Shown here: positions 49,506-58,809 of the stretch, piece by piece | Layout: each line of letters begins with the position of its first letter | Position numbering within the stretch: position 1 is the stretch's first letter | Source: Rhodocyclaceae bacterium | GTDB taxonomy: Bacteria > Pseudomonadota > Gammaproteobacteria > Burkholderiales > Rhodocyclaceae | NCBI GenBank assembly: GCA_030824115.1 | Contig: JAVBYI010000009.1 | Span: forward strand, 186,001-250,000 | DNA length: 64,000 bases | Direction of reading: 5' to 3' | Translations under genes and position numbers: made by a program | The notes under the pieces: generated by a model | Told to the model about the DNA's origin: nothing | What the model saw: the letters and a program-made list of their open reading frames with translations, nothing else | Database searches by the model: none

Positions 49506-50564
49506 CTATTTTCTTTTGTAGGCGTGGACAGTGTCTACGAGCACCCGGACGTTGTCCGGCGGCGTGTGCTGGTTGATGCCGTGGCCGAGGTTGAAGACGT
49601 GACCGGTGTTACCGGGACCATAGCAGTCCATGATGCGCGTCGCCTCTTTGGCCACCGCCTCGGGCGAGGCGAACAGGGCGATGGGATCGAAGTTGCCCTG
49701 CAGCGCCACCTTGTCGCCGACGCGCTGACGCGCCAAGCCGATGTCGGTGCTCCAGTCGAGGCCGATGGCATCGCAGCCGATATCGGCAATCTTTTCCAGC
49801 CATTGGCCGCCACCCTTGGTGAATACGATGCAGGGGATGCGTTCGCCGTCGTGGGTTTTCTTGAGGCCGGCAATCACGCGCTGCATGTAGGCCAGCGAGA
49901 ATTCCTCGTAGGCCGCATGGGAGAGCGCACCGCCCCAGGTATCGAAAATCTGCACCGCCTGGGCACCCGATTCGATCTGGGCGTTGAGGTAGCTGGTCAC
50001 CGCATCGGCCGTCACCGTCAAAATCTTGTGGAGCAGGTCGGGCCGGCTGTAGAGCATGGTCTTGACGGTGCGGAAGTCGTCCGAACCGCCGCCCTCGACC
50101 ATGTAGCAGGCCAGCGTGAAGGGCGAGCCGGAGAAGCCGATCAGCGGCACCGAATTATCGAGCGCGCGGCGGATCTCGACGACAGCGTCCATCACATAGC
50201 GCAGATGGTCGTAGGGATCGGGCGCGGTCAGGTCGTTAATCGCCCATTCCTCGCGCAGCGGGCGCTCGAATTTCGGGCCTTCGCCTTCGGCGAAATACAG
50301 GCCGAGGCCCATCGCGTCGGGCACGGTGAGGATGTCGGAAAACAGGATCGCGGCATCCAGGTCGTAGCGCGCCAGCGGCTGCAACGTCACTTCGCAGGCC
50401 ATGCTGGGCGACTTGCACAGGGCAAGGAAGTTGCCGGCGCGCTTGCGCGTTTCGCAATATTCGGGGAGGTAACGGCCCGCTTGGCGCATCAGCCAGAGGG
50501 GCGTACGGGTGGTGGGTTCGCGCAGCAGTGCGCGCAGAAAGTCGTCGTTCTTCGGGCGGGCCAT
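49506..50564 (-). CDS. hemE: Uroporphyrinogen decarboxylase
   Basis: The enzyme converts uroporphyrinogen III to coproporphyrinogen III in haem synthesis. The 352-residue protein shows [16 protein letters not shown] (substrate-binding arginines), [36 protein letters not shown] and [16 protein letters not shown], all family signatures, at normal length. An upstream extension to 50648 lacks homology-like character; ATG at 50564 begins the conserved [18 protein letters not shown]. It is divergent from the phosphofructokinase gene. Confidence 0.97.
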   Translation of the reverse strand: MARPKNDDFLRALLREPTTRTPLWLMRQAGRYLPEYCETRKRAGNFLALCKSPSMACEVTLQPLARYDLDAAILFSDILTVPDAMGLGLYFAEGEGPKFERPLREEWAINDLTAPDPYDHLRYVMDAVVEIRRALDNSVPLIGFSGSPFTLACYMVEGGGSDDFRTVKTMLYSRPDLLHKILTVTADAVTSYLNAQIESGAQAVQIFDTWGGALSHAAYEEFSLAYMQRVIAGLKKTHDGERIPCIVFTKGGGQWLEKIADIGCDAIGLDWSTDIGLARQRVGDKVALQGNFDPIALFASPEAVAKEATRIMDCYGPGNTGHVFNLGHGINQHTPPDNVRVLVDTVHAYKRK

Positions 50565-50641
50565 AAGTCTGATTCCGTAAGCTATCGGGCGATTATCGCA
50601 TGTGAAATAAGGGACAATGCCGGCAAAACGAGGAGACACGC

Positions 50642-51736
50642 ATGACACAGCAGATCGGCATTCTCACCTCCGGCGGCGACAGCCCCGGCCTCAACGCGGC
50701 GATTCGCGGTGTCGGCAAGGCCGCGCTGGGCCACTACCAGATGCACGTGATCGGTTTCCGCGACGGCTTTCGCGGCCTGATGGAAAACCGCACCATGCCC
50801 CTCGACGGCGGCCAGCTGTCGGGTATCCTGACCCAGGGCGGCACCATCCTCGGCACCAGCCGCGACAAGCCGCACAAGATGCCGGTCGGCGGCAAGATCC
50901 TCGACATGACCGATGCCATCGTCGGCAATTACCACGACAATCATCTTGACTGCCTCGTCTGCCTCGGCGGCGGCGGCACGCTGAAGAATGCGCTGCGCCT
51001 CAAGAAGCAGGGGCTCAACGTCATTACCCTGCCGAAGACCATCGACAACGATGTCTGGGGCACCGACATCACCTTCGGCTTTGATACCGCGCTGGGCATC
51101 GCCACCGAGGCGATCGACCGCCTGCACAGCACCGCCCACAGCCACCACCGCATCATCGTCGTCGAGATCATGGGCCATCGCGCCGGCTGGCTGGCACTGG
51201 GTGCAGGCATCGCCGGCGGCGCCGACGTGATCCTGATCCCCGAGATTCCCTACGACGTCAATATCGTTGCCGAAGCGATTCGCGAGCGTGCGCGCGGCGG
51301 CAAGCCCTTCTCCATCGTCGCCGTCGCCGAAGGCGCCCTGTCGGTGCAGGACATCGCCGCCCTCGCACCGGCCAAGCGCAAGAAGAAAGAGGATGACACC
51401 GAAGCCGACGCCGCCGAAATCGTCTATGCCGGCCGCACCCTCAAACTGGCTGAGCGGCTCGAAAAACTCACCGGCCTCGAAGCGCGCGTCACCATCCTCG
51501 GCCACTTGCAACGCGGCGGCACGCCCTCGGCGGCCGACCGCATCCTCGCCACGCGGCTCGGCACCGCCTGCGCCGACCTGATCGCAAAGAAACACTATGG
51601 CGTGATGGTCGCCGCGAAAGGCGAAGGCACCTGCCCGGTCAAGCTGGAAGATGTCGGCAGCAAGGTCAAGACCGTGCCACCGGATCATTCGTGGATCTTG
51701 TCAGCGCGCCGCGTCGGTACGAATTTCGGGGATTGA
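50642..51736 (+). CDS. 6-phosphofructokinase with an atypical phosphoryl-donor loop
   Basis: The 364-residue PfkA-family enzyme has [14 protein letters not shown], the catalytic [11 protein letters not shown] (D135 as base), [19 protein letters not shown] and [15 protein letters not shown]. The donor loop reads [10 protein letters not shown] at 108-117; ATP enzymes have GGDGS and PPi enzymes GGDD there, so the Mg-binding aspartate is a glycine. K132 in PKTIDND is the residue typical of PPi-dependent enzymes, where ATP enzymes have glycine. The donor is therefore uncertain. A lysine-rich insert lies near 243-255. GAGGAG precedes the ATG. Confidence 0.93.
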   Translation: MTQQIGILTSGGDSPGLNAAIRGVGKAALGHYQMHVIGFRDGFRGLMENRTMPLDGGQLSGILTQGGTILGTSRDKPHKMPVGGKILDMTDAIVGNYHDNHLDCLVCLGGGGTLKNALRLKKQGLNVITLPKTIDNDVWGTDITFGFDTALGIATEAIDRLHSTAHSHHRIIVVEIMGHRAGWLALGAGIAGGADVILIPEIPYDVNIVAEAIRERARGGKPFSIVAVAEGALSVQDIAALAPAKRKKKEDDTEADAAEIVYAGRTLKLAERLEKLTGLEARVTILGHLQRGGTPSAADRILATRLGTACADLIAKKHYGVMVAAKGEGTCPVKLEDVGSKVKTVPPDHSWILSARRVGTNFGD

Positions 51737-51744
51737 ACCACTGA

Positions 51745-52320
51745 ATGGAAGCCTTCCTGATCGCCACCGGCATCGTCGCCCTGGCCGAAATCGGCGACAA
51801 GACGCAACTGCTCGCCTTCATCCTCGCCGCCAAATATCGCAAGCCGCTACCGATTGTGCTCGGCATTCTCGTTGCGACGATCGCCAATCACGCCGTTGCC
51901 GGAGCGCTCGGCATCGGCATTGCCGCGCTGTTTGCCCCGGCAACCCTGCGCTGGATTCTTGGCCTGTCTTTCCTCGCCATGGCGGCCTGGGTGCTGGTGC
52001 CCGACAAGATCGAGGATGAAGAGGCCGGACTGCCGCGCTTCGGCGTTTTCGGCACCACGCTGATTGCTTTCTTTCTTGCCGAGATGGGCGACAAGACGCA
52101 AATCGCCACCGTCGCGTTGGCTGCGCAATATCAGGCGGTGTTTGCGGTGGTGGCCGGTACCACGCTCGGCATGATGATCGCCAACGTGCCGGCGGTGCTG
52201 CTTGGCAACCGCATCGCGGCCAATATGCCGGTGCGGCTGGTGCATGGCATCGTCGCCGTGATCTTTGCCGTGCTGGGCATTGCCACCCTCATGGGGGCTG
52301 GCGCAAGCCTCGGTTTTTGA
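51745..52320 (+). CDS. Gdt1/TMEM165 (UPF0016) family cation transporter
   Basis: The 191-residue protein has six predicted helices and two copies of the family signature, VALAEIGDKTQLLAFI and FLAEMGDKTQIATVAL, in inverted halves. Family members export Mn2+ or exchange Ca2+/Mn2+ with protons. It starts eight bases after the phosphofructokinase and probably shares its message. It converges on kup with only 25 bp between the stops, filled by a copy of the dispersed motif. Confidence 0.92.
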   Translation: MEAFLIATGIVALAEIGDKTQLLAFILAAKYRKPLPIVLGILVATIANHAVAGALGIGIAALFAPATLRWILGLSFLAMAAWVLVPDKIEDEEAGLPRFGVFGTTLIAFFLAEMGDKTQIATVALAAQYQAVFAVVAGTTLGMMIANVPAVLLGNRIAANMPVRLVHGIVAVIFAVLGIATLMGAGASLGF

Positions 52321-52343
52321 AATGTCGGCGCTGGCCGGACGGC
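52320..52343 (-). repeat. Dispersed 24-bp motif, copy 13
   Basis: AAATGTCGGCGCTGGCCGG then ACGGC fills the gap between the convergent Gdt1-type and kup genes; its first A is the last base of the TGA stop. Confidence 0.9.
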
Positions 52344-52345
52344 CC

Positions 52346-54250
52346 TTAAAGCTCGACCTGCGTCCCCAGTTCGACCACGCGGTTGGTCGGTATCTTGAAA
52401 TAGGCCGTGGCCGGTTCGGCGTTGCGAAACATGAAGGTGAACAACAACTGCCGCCAGCGCGGCATGCGCGCAACGCGCTGGCGCGGCACGATGGTCTCGC
52501 GACCGAGGAAGAAAGAGGTTTCCATCGGTTCGTATTTGAGGCCGAATGTTGAACACATCGACAGGGCATGCGGAATGTCCGGTTCATCCTTGAAGCCGTA
52601 GCGCACCAGCACCTGGAAGAAGCCTTCGGGCAACTTGGTCAGTTCGATGCGCTCGTACTCGGGCACGTAGGGCACATCCTCGACACGCACGTTGAGCAGC
52701 ACCACGGTTTCATGCAGCACCTTGTTGTGCAGCAGGTTGTGCAGCATGGCGCGCGGTACGCCATCCGGGTTGGTGGTCATGAAGACGCCCATACCCTCGA
52801 CACGGTGCGGGCCGCCGTAGGCCAGGCTCTGGATGAAGGCGTCGAGGGGCATCGACTCCTGCTTGAGCTTTTCGTAGAGCAGGGCGCGGCCGCGCTTCCA
52901 GGTCGACAGGAAGGTGAAAATCGCGGCGCCCAGCACCAACGGGAACCAGCCGCCATCGAATACCTTGATGATGTTGGCCGAAAAGAAGGCAATATCGACC
53001 ACGACAAAGAAGGTGAGGAACAAAATCGACTTGCCCCACGACCAGCCCCACAGCGCGCGCACCACGACGAAAGCCAGCAGCGTGTCGATCATCATCGTCA
53101 GCGTGACGGCGATGCCGTAGGCCGAAGCGAGATTCGACGAGGTACGGAACATCAGCACCAGCATGACAACGGCGATCAGCAGCAACCAGTTGATGTTGGG
53201 AATGTAGATCTGCCCCTTCTCGCGCGCCGAGGTGAATTTGATCTGGATGCGCGGCGCAAAGCCAAGCTGAATCGCCTGACTGGTCAGCGAAAAAGCGCCG
53301 GAAATAACCGCTTGCGAGGCAATGATGGTGGCCACGGTGGCCAGTCCCACCAGCGGATAAAGCAGCGCCTCGGGTGCCGAAAGGAAGAAGGGATTGCGGA
53401 TCGTGCTAGGGTCGTCGAGGATCAGCGCGCCCTGGCCGAGATAGTTGAGATAGAGCGCGGGAAACACGAAGTAGAGCCAGGCACGCAGGATCGGCTGGCG
53501 GCCGAAATGGCCCATGTCGGCATACAGCGCCTCGCCGCCGGTAATCGCCAGCACCACCGCGCCGAGCGCCAGAAAAGCCAGCGTCGCATGCGTTGCAAAG
53601 AAGTACAGCGCATACCAGGGATTGATGGCGGCCATCACGCCGGGATGCTTGAGGATATTCCAGATGCCGAGGGCCGCCAGGACCGAGAACCAGAACAGCA
53701 TCACCGGCCCGAACAGGGCGGCCACACTGGCCGTGCCGCTGCGCTGAAACAGGAACAGGCCGACAAGAATGCCGATGGCGATTGGCACGACATAAGGCTT
53801 GAAGGCCGGCGTCGCCACTTCCAGCCCCTCGACCGCCGAGAGCACCGAGAGCGCCGGCGTGATCGCGGCATCGCCGTAGAACAACGCGGCACCAAAGATG
53901 CCGAGACCGGAGAGCAGCCACAGCATGCGCGGGCTGAGCTGGCCGACACGCTGCGCCAGCGAGGTGAGCGCCATAATGCCGCCTTCGCCCTTGTTGTCGG
54001 CGCGGGTGATGAACATCACGTACTTGAGCGAGACCGTGATGGTCATCGCCCAGAACACCAGCGAGAGAATGCCGAGCACGTTGTCGGGCGTCACCGGCAC
54101 CGGGTGGTGACCGCTGGAGAAGACTTCCTTCAGGGTATAGAGCGGGCTGGTACCGATGTCGCCATAGACCACGCCCATCGCGGCAATCGACAGGGCGGCC
54201 AGGCGCGGTTGGCCTGTGTCTGCGGTGTCTTGCGCAGCATCCGGATTCAT
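52346..54250 (-). CDS. kup: Kup-type potassium uptake protein
   Basis: The 634-residue protein has 12 predicted helices and the Kup N-terminal signature ALSIAAMGVVYGDIGTSPLY, then GEGGIMALTSLAQRV, FYGDAAITPALSVLSAVEGL, LALGAVVLAITGGEALYADM and a cytoplasmic C-terminal domain (VEDVPYVPEYERIEL). It imports K+ with protons. It follows trkH by 24 bases in the same direction, so the operon carries two K+ importers behind one two-component system. Confidence 0.96.
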   Translation of the reverse strand: MNPDAAQDTADTGQPRLAALSIAAMGVVYGDIGTSPLYTLKEVFSSGHHPVPVTPDNVLGILSLVFWAMTITVSLKYVMFITRADNKGEGGIMALTSLAQRVGQLSPRMLWLLSGLGIFGAALFYGDAAITPALSVLSAVEGLEVATPAFKPYVVPIAIGILVGLFLFQRSGTASVAALFGPVMLFWFSVLAALGIWNILKHPGVMAAINPWYALYFFATHATLAFLALGAVVLAITGGEALYADMGHFGRQPILRAWLYFVFPALYLNYLGQGALILDDPSTIRNPFFLSAPEALLYPLVGLATVATIIASQAVISGAFSLTSQAIQLGFAPRIQIKFTSAREKGQIYIPNINWLLLIAVVMLVLMFRTSSNLASAYGIAVTLTMMIDTLLAFVVVRALWGWSWGKSILFLTFFVVVDIAFFSANIIKVFDGGWFPLVLGAAIFTFLSTWKRGRALLYEKLKQESMPLDAFIQSLAYGGPHRVEGMGVFMTTNPDGVPRAMLHNLLHNKVLHETVVLLNVRVEDVPYVPEYERIELTKLPEGFFQVLVRYGFKDEPDIPHALSMCSTFGLKYEPMETSFFLGRETIVPRQRVARMPRWRQLLFTFMFRNAEPATAYFKIPTNRVVELGTQVEL

Positions 54251-54274
54251 CTTGGGATTATCGCTTGGGAAGGT

Positions 54275-55729
54275 CTACTTGCGCCAGAACGCCGGTGTTA
54301 ATACGACCAGCAGGGTAAAGATTTCCAGCCGGCCGAGCAGCATGGCGAAGGTGCACACCCAAGTCTGGAAGTCGTCGAGGCTGCCGAAAGTGGTTGCCGG
54401 CCCAACTTCGCCGAGGCCCGGGCCGGTATTGTTGATACTGGCCACCACGGCCGTAAAAGCCGTCACGATGTCGAGCCCGGAAAACAGCATCAACAGCGTG
54501 AAGGCAACGATCAGGCACATGTAGGCGAAGCTGAATGCCAGCACCGCCGTCAGCACCGTCGCCGGGACCATGCCGCCGCCAACGCGGACGGGATAGACGG
54601 CGCGCGGGTGCATGGCGTGCAGCAGCTCACGGTAGATCTGCTTGTAGAGCACGATGGCGCGCATCATCTTGATGCCGCCGCCGGTCGATCCAGCACTGGT
54701 GGCAAAGCTGCTGAGAAACAGCATCCACACGGGGGCAAACATCGGCCAGAGGGCAAAGTCGGTATTGGCGAAACCGGTCGTCGTGGCGATCGAAACGACA
54801 TTGAAGGCCGAGAAACGCAGCGCGGTGGCGAACGTCTCGTAAGTGCCGCTGGCTTGCAGAAAGACAGCAATGCCGATCACGCTGGCGATGACGATAGTGA
54901 CGTACCACGCTACCTCCGGGTCATGCGCGTAGGGCCTCAGCGTGCGGCCGCGCACAGCGAGAAAATGGGTGGCGAAGTTGATGCCAGCCATCAGCATGAA
55001 ACAGATCACCACCGCTTCGATGGCCGGCGAGTTCCAGTAAGCAAAGCCGGCATCGTGGCTGGAAAAGCCGCCCAGCCCCATGGTGGTGAAGGCGTGCATG
55101 AAGGCATCGAACCAGCTCATGCCGGCGAAATGGAGGGCCAGAATGCACAGCACGGTGACGCCGCCATAAACCACCCACAAGCCCTTGGCAGTTTCGGCGA
55201 GGCGCGGCGTCAGTTGCGTATCCTTCATCGGCCCGGGTGTCTCGGCCTTGAACATCTGCCGGCCGCCGATGCCGAGCAGCGGCAACACCGCGACGGCGAG
55301 CACGATCAGGCCCATGCCGCCGAGCCAGACCATCATGCCGCGCCACAAATTGATCGAAGGCGGCAGGGTGTCGAGGTTAGCCAGCACCGTGGCACCCGTG
55401 GTGGTCAGCCCGGAAACCGCCTCGAAATAGGCATCGGTAAAGGACACCTTCAGCTGCAGCATCAATGGCAGACAGGCGAACAGCGGAAACAGGACCCACA
55501 CCATGGCGACCATCAGAAAGCCGTCGCGCGTCTTGAGTTCGCGCTGGGCGCGCCGCGTCGCCAGCCACAGGATCAGGCCGGTGCCAAAGGCAATCAAAAA
55601 GGCCTCATCGTAAGCCGTGGTTGCGCCATCCTGCCACAGCCACGACAGCGCCAGCGGCACCAGCAGCGTCAAGGCAAAACACATCAGCAGGATGCCAAAA
55701 ACGCGGAAGACGGGGAGGAAGCGCTTCAT
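54275..55729 (-). CDS. trkH: TrkH-type potassium uptake membrane subunit
   Basis: The 484-residue membrane protein has the TrkH/KtrB four-fold pore repeats, each with a filter glycine: EAVSGLTTTGATVL, FTTMGLGGFSSHDAG, IATTTGFANTDF and ASINNTGPGLGEV. It conducts K+ inward and normally needs the cytoplasmic TrkA subunit, whose gene is not in the window. Its ATG overlaps the stop of the KdpE-like regulator (ATGA), linking K+ uptake directly to the two-component system. Confidence 0.95.
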   Translation of the reverse strand: MKRFLPVFRVFGILLMCFALTLLVPLALSWLWQDGATTAYDEAFLIAFGTGLILWLATRRAQRELKTRDGFLMVAMVWVLFPLFACLPLMLQLKVSFTDAYFEAVSGLTTTGATVLANLDTLPPSINLWRGMMVWLGGMGLIVLAVAVLPLLGIGGRQMFKAETPGPMKDTQLTPRLAETAKGLWVVYGGVTVLCILALHFAGMSWFDAFMHAFTTMGLGGFSSHDAGFAYWNSPAIEAVVICFMLMAGINFATHFLAVRGRTLRPYAHDPEVAWYVTIVIASVIGIAVFLQASGTYETFATALRFSAFNVVSIATTTGFANTDFALWPMFAPVWMLFLSSFATSAGSTGGGIKMMRAIVLYKQIYRELLHAMHPRAVYPVRVGGGMVPATVLTAVLAFSFAYMCLIVAFTLLMLFSGLDIVTAFTAVVASINNTGPGLGEVGPATTFGSLDDFQTWVCTFAMLLGRLEIFTLLVVLTPAFWRK

Positions 55730-56409
55730 GGCTGGAAACGGTAGCCGACGCCGGTCTCAGTCAGCAGATGACGCGGCTGGGTCGGATCCTGCTCGATTTT
55801 CTGGCGCAGGCGTCGCACGTAAATTCGCAGGTAATGCTCCTGTCCGGCATGGCCGGGACCCCACACTTCGTTCATCAGGGTACGCTGCGTCAGCACTTTG
55901 CCCGCGTTGCCGACCAGCGTGGCGAGCAGGCGGAATTCGAGTTGCGTCAGTTTGATCTCGCTGTCGCCGCGCCGCACGCTATGCTGGGCAAGGTCAACCT
56001 CGATGTCGGCAAACTGGAACAGCGGCGAGGCTGCCGCTTCGCTGCCATGGCGCCGCAACAACACGCGCATGCGCGCCAGCAGTTCGGCGAGGCCGAAGGG
56101 CTTGGTCAGGTAGTCGTCGGCACCGGCATCAAGCGCCTCGACTTTATCCCGTTCTGTTGTGCGGGCGGACAGGATGAGGATCGGCAGATCACTCCAGCGC
56201 CGCAGTTCGCGGATCAGGTCGACGCCATTCATGTCAGGCAGGCCGAGGTCGAGGATGAGGAGCTGGGTTTCTTCGGCGGCAATGGCGGCGAGCCCCTGCT
56301 GTCCCGTACCGGCCTCAATGGCGGTGCAACCCGCCTTGGCCATGGCATCGCGCACGAAGCGGCGGATCTGCAGGTCGTCCTCAACAATCACCACGCGCGG
56401 CGCATTCAT
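55726..56409 (-). CDS. KdpE-like OmpR-family response regulator
   Basis: The 227-residue protein has a receiver (VVIVEDDLQIRRFVRDAM, phospho-acceptor LLILDLGLPDMNG, SARTTERDKVEALDAGADDY) and an OmpR-type winged helix (LTQLEFRLLATLVGNAGKVL, LRIYVRRLRQKIEQDP). The wording is closest to KdpE. A start far upstream would run into the kinase gene; ATG at 56409 overlaps the kinase stop. It probably controls this K+ operon instead of kdpFABC, which is not in the window. Confidence 0.93.
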   Translation of the reverse strand: MNAPRVVIVEDDLQIRRFVRDAMAKAGCTAIEAGTGQQGLAAIAAEETQLLILDLGLPDMNGVDLIRELRRWSDLPILILSARTTERDKVEALDAGADDYLTKPFGLAELLARMRVLLRRHGSEAAASPLFQFADIEVDLAQHSVRRGDSEIKLTQLEFRLLATLVGNAGKVLTQRTLMNEVWGPGHAGQEHYLRIYVRRLRQKIEQDPTQPRHLLTETGVGYRFQP

Positions 56410-57458
56410 GCCGGCTCTCCTTCCATCTCGGGCGGTGAGCCGAGCGGCAGGCTGAAGCGCACGCAGGCGCCGACCGGATGGTTTTCTGCGGCGATGTCGC
56501 CGCCATGGGCCAACACGATGGTGCGGCACACAGCCAGCCCAATCCCCGTGCCCGGCGCCAGCGTGCCCTCGCCGCGCACGAAGGGATCGAACAGCGCGGC
56601 GGTGTCTTGCAACGGAAACCCGCCGCCCTCGTTACAGACGGCCACTTGCAGCGATTCGCCGGCGACACAGGCAGAGAGGCGAATGCCGGCACCGGGCGCA
56701 GAATGCTTCACCGCGTTTTCGAGCAGATTGCACAATACGCGTTCGATCAGCACGGCATCAATCAGGACCAGCGGCAGATCGGCTGGCAGATCAACTGTCA
56801 CGGGGCGGCCGGCCAGCACATCGGCCAGCAGCCGCAGGCTCGATCCCACCACCTCGTCGATCGGCTGCCACTGGCGATCGAGTTGCACGCGGCCGGACTG
56901 CAGGCGCGCCATGTCGAGCAAATTGGTGACCATGCGGTGCATCGCCTGCGCCTGATCGCGAATGATGCCTGCCGTCTCGCCAGCGCCGACATTTTGTACG
57001 GCCAGGTCGGCATGCAGCGTATCGGCCAGCCCGACCAGACTGGTCAGCGGTGTGCGCAAGTCGTGCGACAGCGAAGCCAGAATCGCGGCGCGAAGTTTCT
57101 CGGCTTCGACCTCAAGCGCATGTGCCTGCACGGCTGCCTGACGCTCGGCCAACTGGGTGGTGAGATGGGTGGTGATCAGGCCCACCGCCAGCATCACGGC
57201 GAAGGTCACGAAATACTGGGCATCGGCCACCGACAGGGAAAAATGCGGTGGCACGAACAGTACATCGAAGAGAATCACACTGGCAAATGCAGCGGCGACG
57301 GCCGGGCCGCGCCCAAGTTTCAGGGCAGCAATGAAGACTGCCAGCAGGAACAGCATGACCGTGTTGGCTGGGTCAAGCCAGTCGCGCCAGGGCCACAACA
57401 GGGCGGCCACGGCGGCACACAGGGTCAGCGCAAAGAGGTAACGCAGAAAAATCGGCAC
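56406..57458 (-). CDS. Short KdpD-like sensor histidine kinase
   Basis: The 350-residue kinase begins with four helices of the DUF4118 type (LDPANTVMLFLLAVFIAALK, LFVPPHFSLSVADAQYFVTF), then HisKA (ASLSHDLRTPLTSLVGLAD) and HATPase (GTGIGLAVCRTIV). These parts match KdpD, but the long N-terminal KdpD and universal-stress domains and the GAF domain (about 500 residues in total) are absent. The start context shows no frameshifted remnant upstream, only the end of the MFS gene. The dispersed motif encodes NVGAGETA after the phospho-acceptor helix. Confidence 0.92.
   Translation of the reverse strand: MPIFLRYLFALTLCAAVAALLWPWRDWLDPANTVMLFLLAVFIAALKLGRGPAVAAAFASVILFDVLFVPPHFSLSVADAQYFVTFAVMLAVGLITTHLTTQLAERQAAVQAHALEVEAEKLRAAILASLSHDLRTPLTSLVGLADTLHADLAVQNVGAGETAGIIRDQAQAMHRMVTNLLDMARLQSGRVQLDRQWQPIDEVVGSSLRLLADVLAGRPVTVDLPADLPLVLIDAVLIERVLCNLLENAVKHSAPGAGIRLSACVAGESLQVAVCNEGGGFPLQDTAALFDPFVRGEGTLAPGTGIGLAVCRTIVLAHGGDIAAENHPVGACVRFSLPLGSPPEMEGEPA
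56971..56994 (+). repeat. Dispersed 24-bp motif, copy 14 (in coding region)
   Basis: GCCGTCTCGCC then AGCGCCGACATTT on the plus strand; read in the minus-strand kinase it encodes NVGAGETA. Confidence 0.9.
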
Positions 57459-57525
57459 GGCAGGTTTCGCAGTTGGGTGGCGCGTAGTCTGCCGCAGCCT
57501 GCGTAAAAACGGTGTAAACAGGCGG

Positions 57526-58809
57526 TCACGCCTGCCGGCAATGGGTTTCGTGCGCGAAAGGCAGGAGCATCAGTACAAGGGCCACCGCCGCGAACATCAG
57601 GCCGAAGCCGCTTTGCCAGGTCGCCGCATCGTAAAGCCGCGCACCGCCGTCCATGCCACCCTGCCAACCGCGGTCAAGCATCCAGCCGACGCCCGGCTGC
57701 AGGAACACACCGCCCAGCAGCGGGCCCATGTTTACCACGCCCGATGCCGTGCCCATCAGGCGCAGCGGCAGTGATTCCTTGGCCCAGGCGAAGCCGATGA
57801 TGATGTTGCCCGAAGCAAATCCCGTGATCGCCAGCAGCACAACCATCAGCCACAGGGGTGGTTCGAGGTAAATGACACCGGCCCAGCCGAGCAGGGCGAC
57901 GATGCCGCTGACAATGTAGAGCGGCTTGCGTCGACCGAGCCGTTGCGACCAATTGCCGAGCAGCGGGCCGCCGAGCGCCCAGGCGACCAGCAGTACCGAC
58001 GTGACCGCCGCCGCCGACTTGGGATTCAAGCCATGGACCTGCTTGAGCCAGGGCACGCCCCACAGTCCGGCAAAGGTCAGCACCGCACCGGAAAAGCCGA
58101 TCGGGGCGAGCATCAGCAGCCAGATATTGCGGTACGACAGCGTGTCCGCCAGTCCGGCGAGGATCGAGCCGTGGTGTGCCCGCCCGTTGCCCTCGCCGCC
58201 CTGATGGTGACTCGCATAGCCGCGCTCTGCCGGATCGTCGCGCACCAGCAGCCACGCCGCCACGCACAGCAGCGCGGCGAAAGCACCGGCACTGCCCATC
58301 ACACCGCGCCAGCCGAAGCTCTCGACCAACAGGCGCAACGGCACGCCCGCCATGACGCCGCCGACCACACCGAAGAACAGCGCCATGCCCGAGGCGAGTG
58401 CGTACTTCTGTGGTGGAAACCAGTGGCTGGCCAGCTTGAGGGTAGACACGAAAGCGACGGCGACCGAAGCGCCGACCAGCAGGCGGCCGATCCCGGCCCA
58501 GCCGAAATCCGGCGCGAAGGCGAACAACAGGCTGCCGATGGCCGCCACCCCAGCACCGGCAGCGAGCACGCGACGCGGCCCCCAACGGTCGGCCATCACA
58601 CCAGTGGGAATCTGCATCGCCACGTAGGCGTAGAAGTAGAAGGCGGAGAGATTACCGAGCGCTGCGCCGCCGATGGCGAACTCGGCCATCAGATGATCGG
58701 TCATCACCGCCGGGGCAACACGCTGGTAGAAGGCGAACAGGTAGAACAAGGCGCCGAGGCCCCAGATCGTCCAGGCGAGCCTGGACGGGGGAGATTGCAG
58801 CGCGGTCAT
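57526..58809 (-). CDS. Major facilitator superfamily transporter
   Basis: The 427-residue protein has 12 predicted helices with MFS motif A-like DRWGPRRVLAAGAG after helix 2, FYQRVAPAVMTDHLMAEF near the start and GFASGNIIIGFAWAKESLP in the second half. Substrate unknown. The ATG overlaps the stop of the NhaP2-type antiporter, so it is co-transcribed with a cation antiporter, and 67 bases separate it from the KdpD-like kinase downstream. Confidence 0.87.
   Translation of the reverse strand: MTALQSPPSRLAWTIWGLGALFYLFAFYQRVAPAVMTDHLMAEFAIGGAALGNLSAFYFYAYVAMQIPTGVMADRWGPRRVLAAGAGVAAIGSLLFAFAPDFGWAGIGRLLVGASVAVAFVSTLKLASHWFPPQKYALASGMALFFGVVGGVMAGVPLRLLVESFGWRGVMGSAGAFAALLCVAAWLLVRDDPAERGYASHHQGGEGNGRAHHGSILAGLADTLSYRNIWLLMLAPIGFSGAVLTFAGLWGVPWLKQVHGLNPKSAAAVTSVLLVAWALGGPLLGNWSQRLGRRKPLYIVSGIVALLGWAGVIYLEPPLWLMVVLLAITGFASGNIIIGFAWAKESLPLRLMGTASGVVNMGPLLGGVFLQPGVGWMLDRGWQGGMDGGARLYDAATWQSGFGLMFAAVALVLMLLPFAHETHCRQA

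Noticed and set aside
52568..54301. A 577-residue plus-strand frame opposite kup
   Set aside because: Antisense shadow rich in charged residues; kup is certain on the minus strand.
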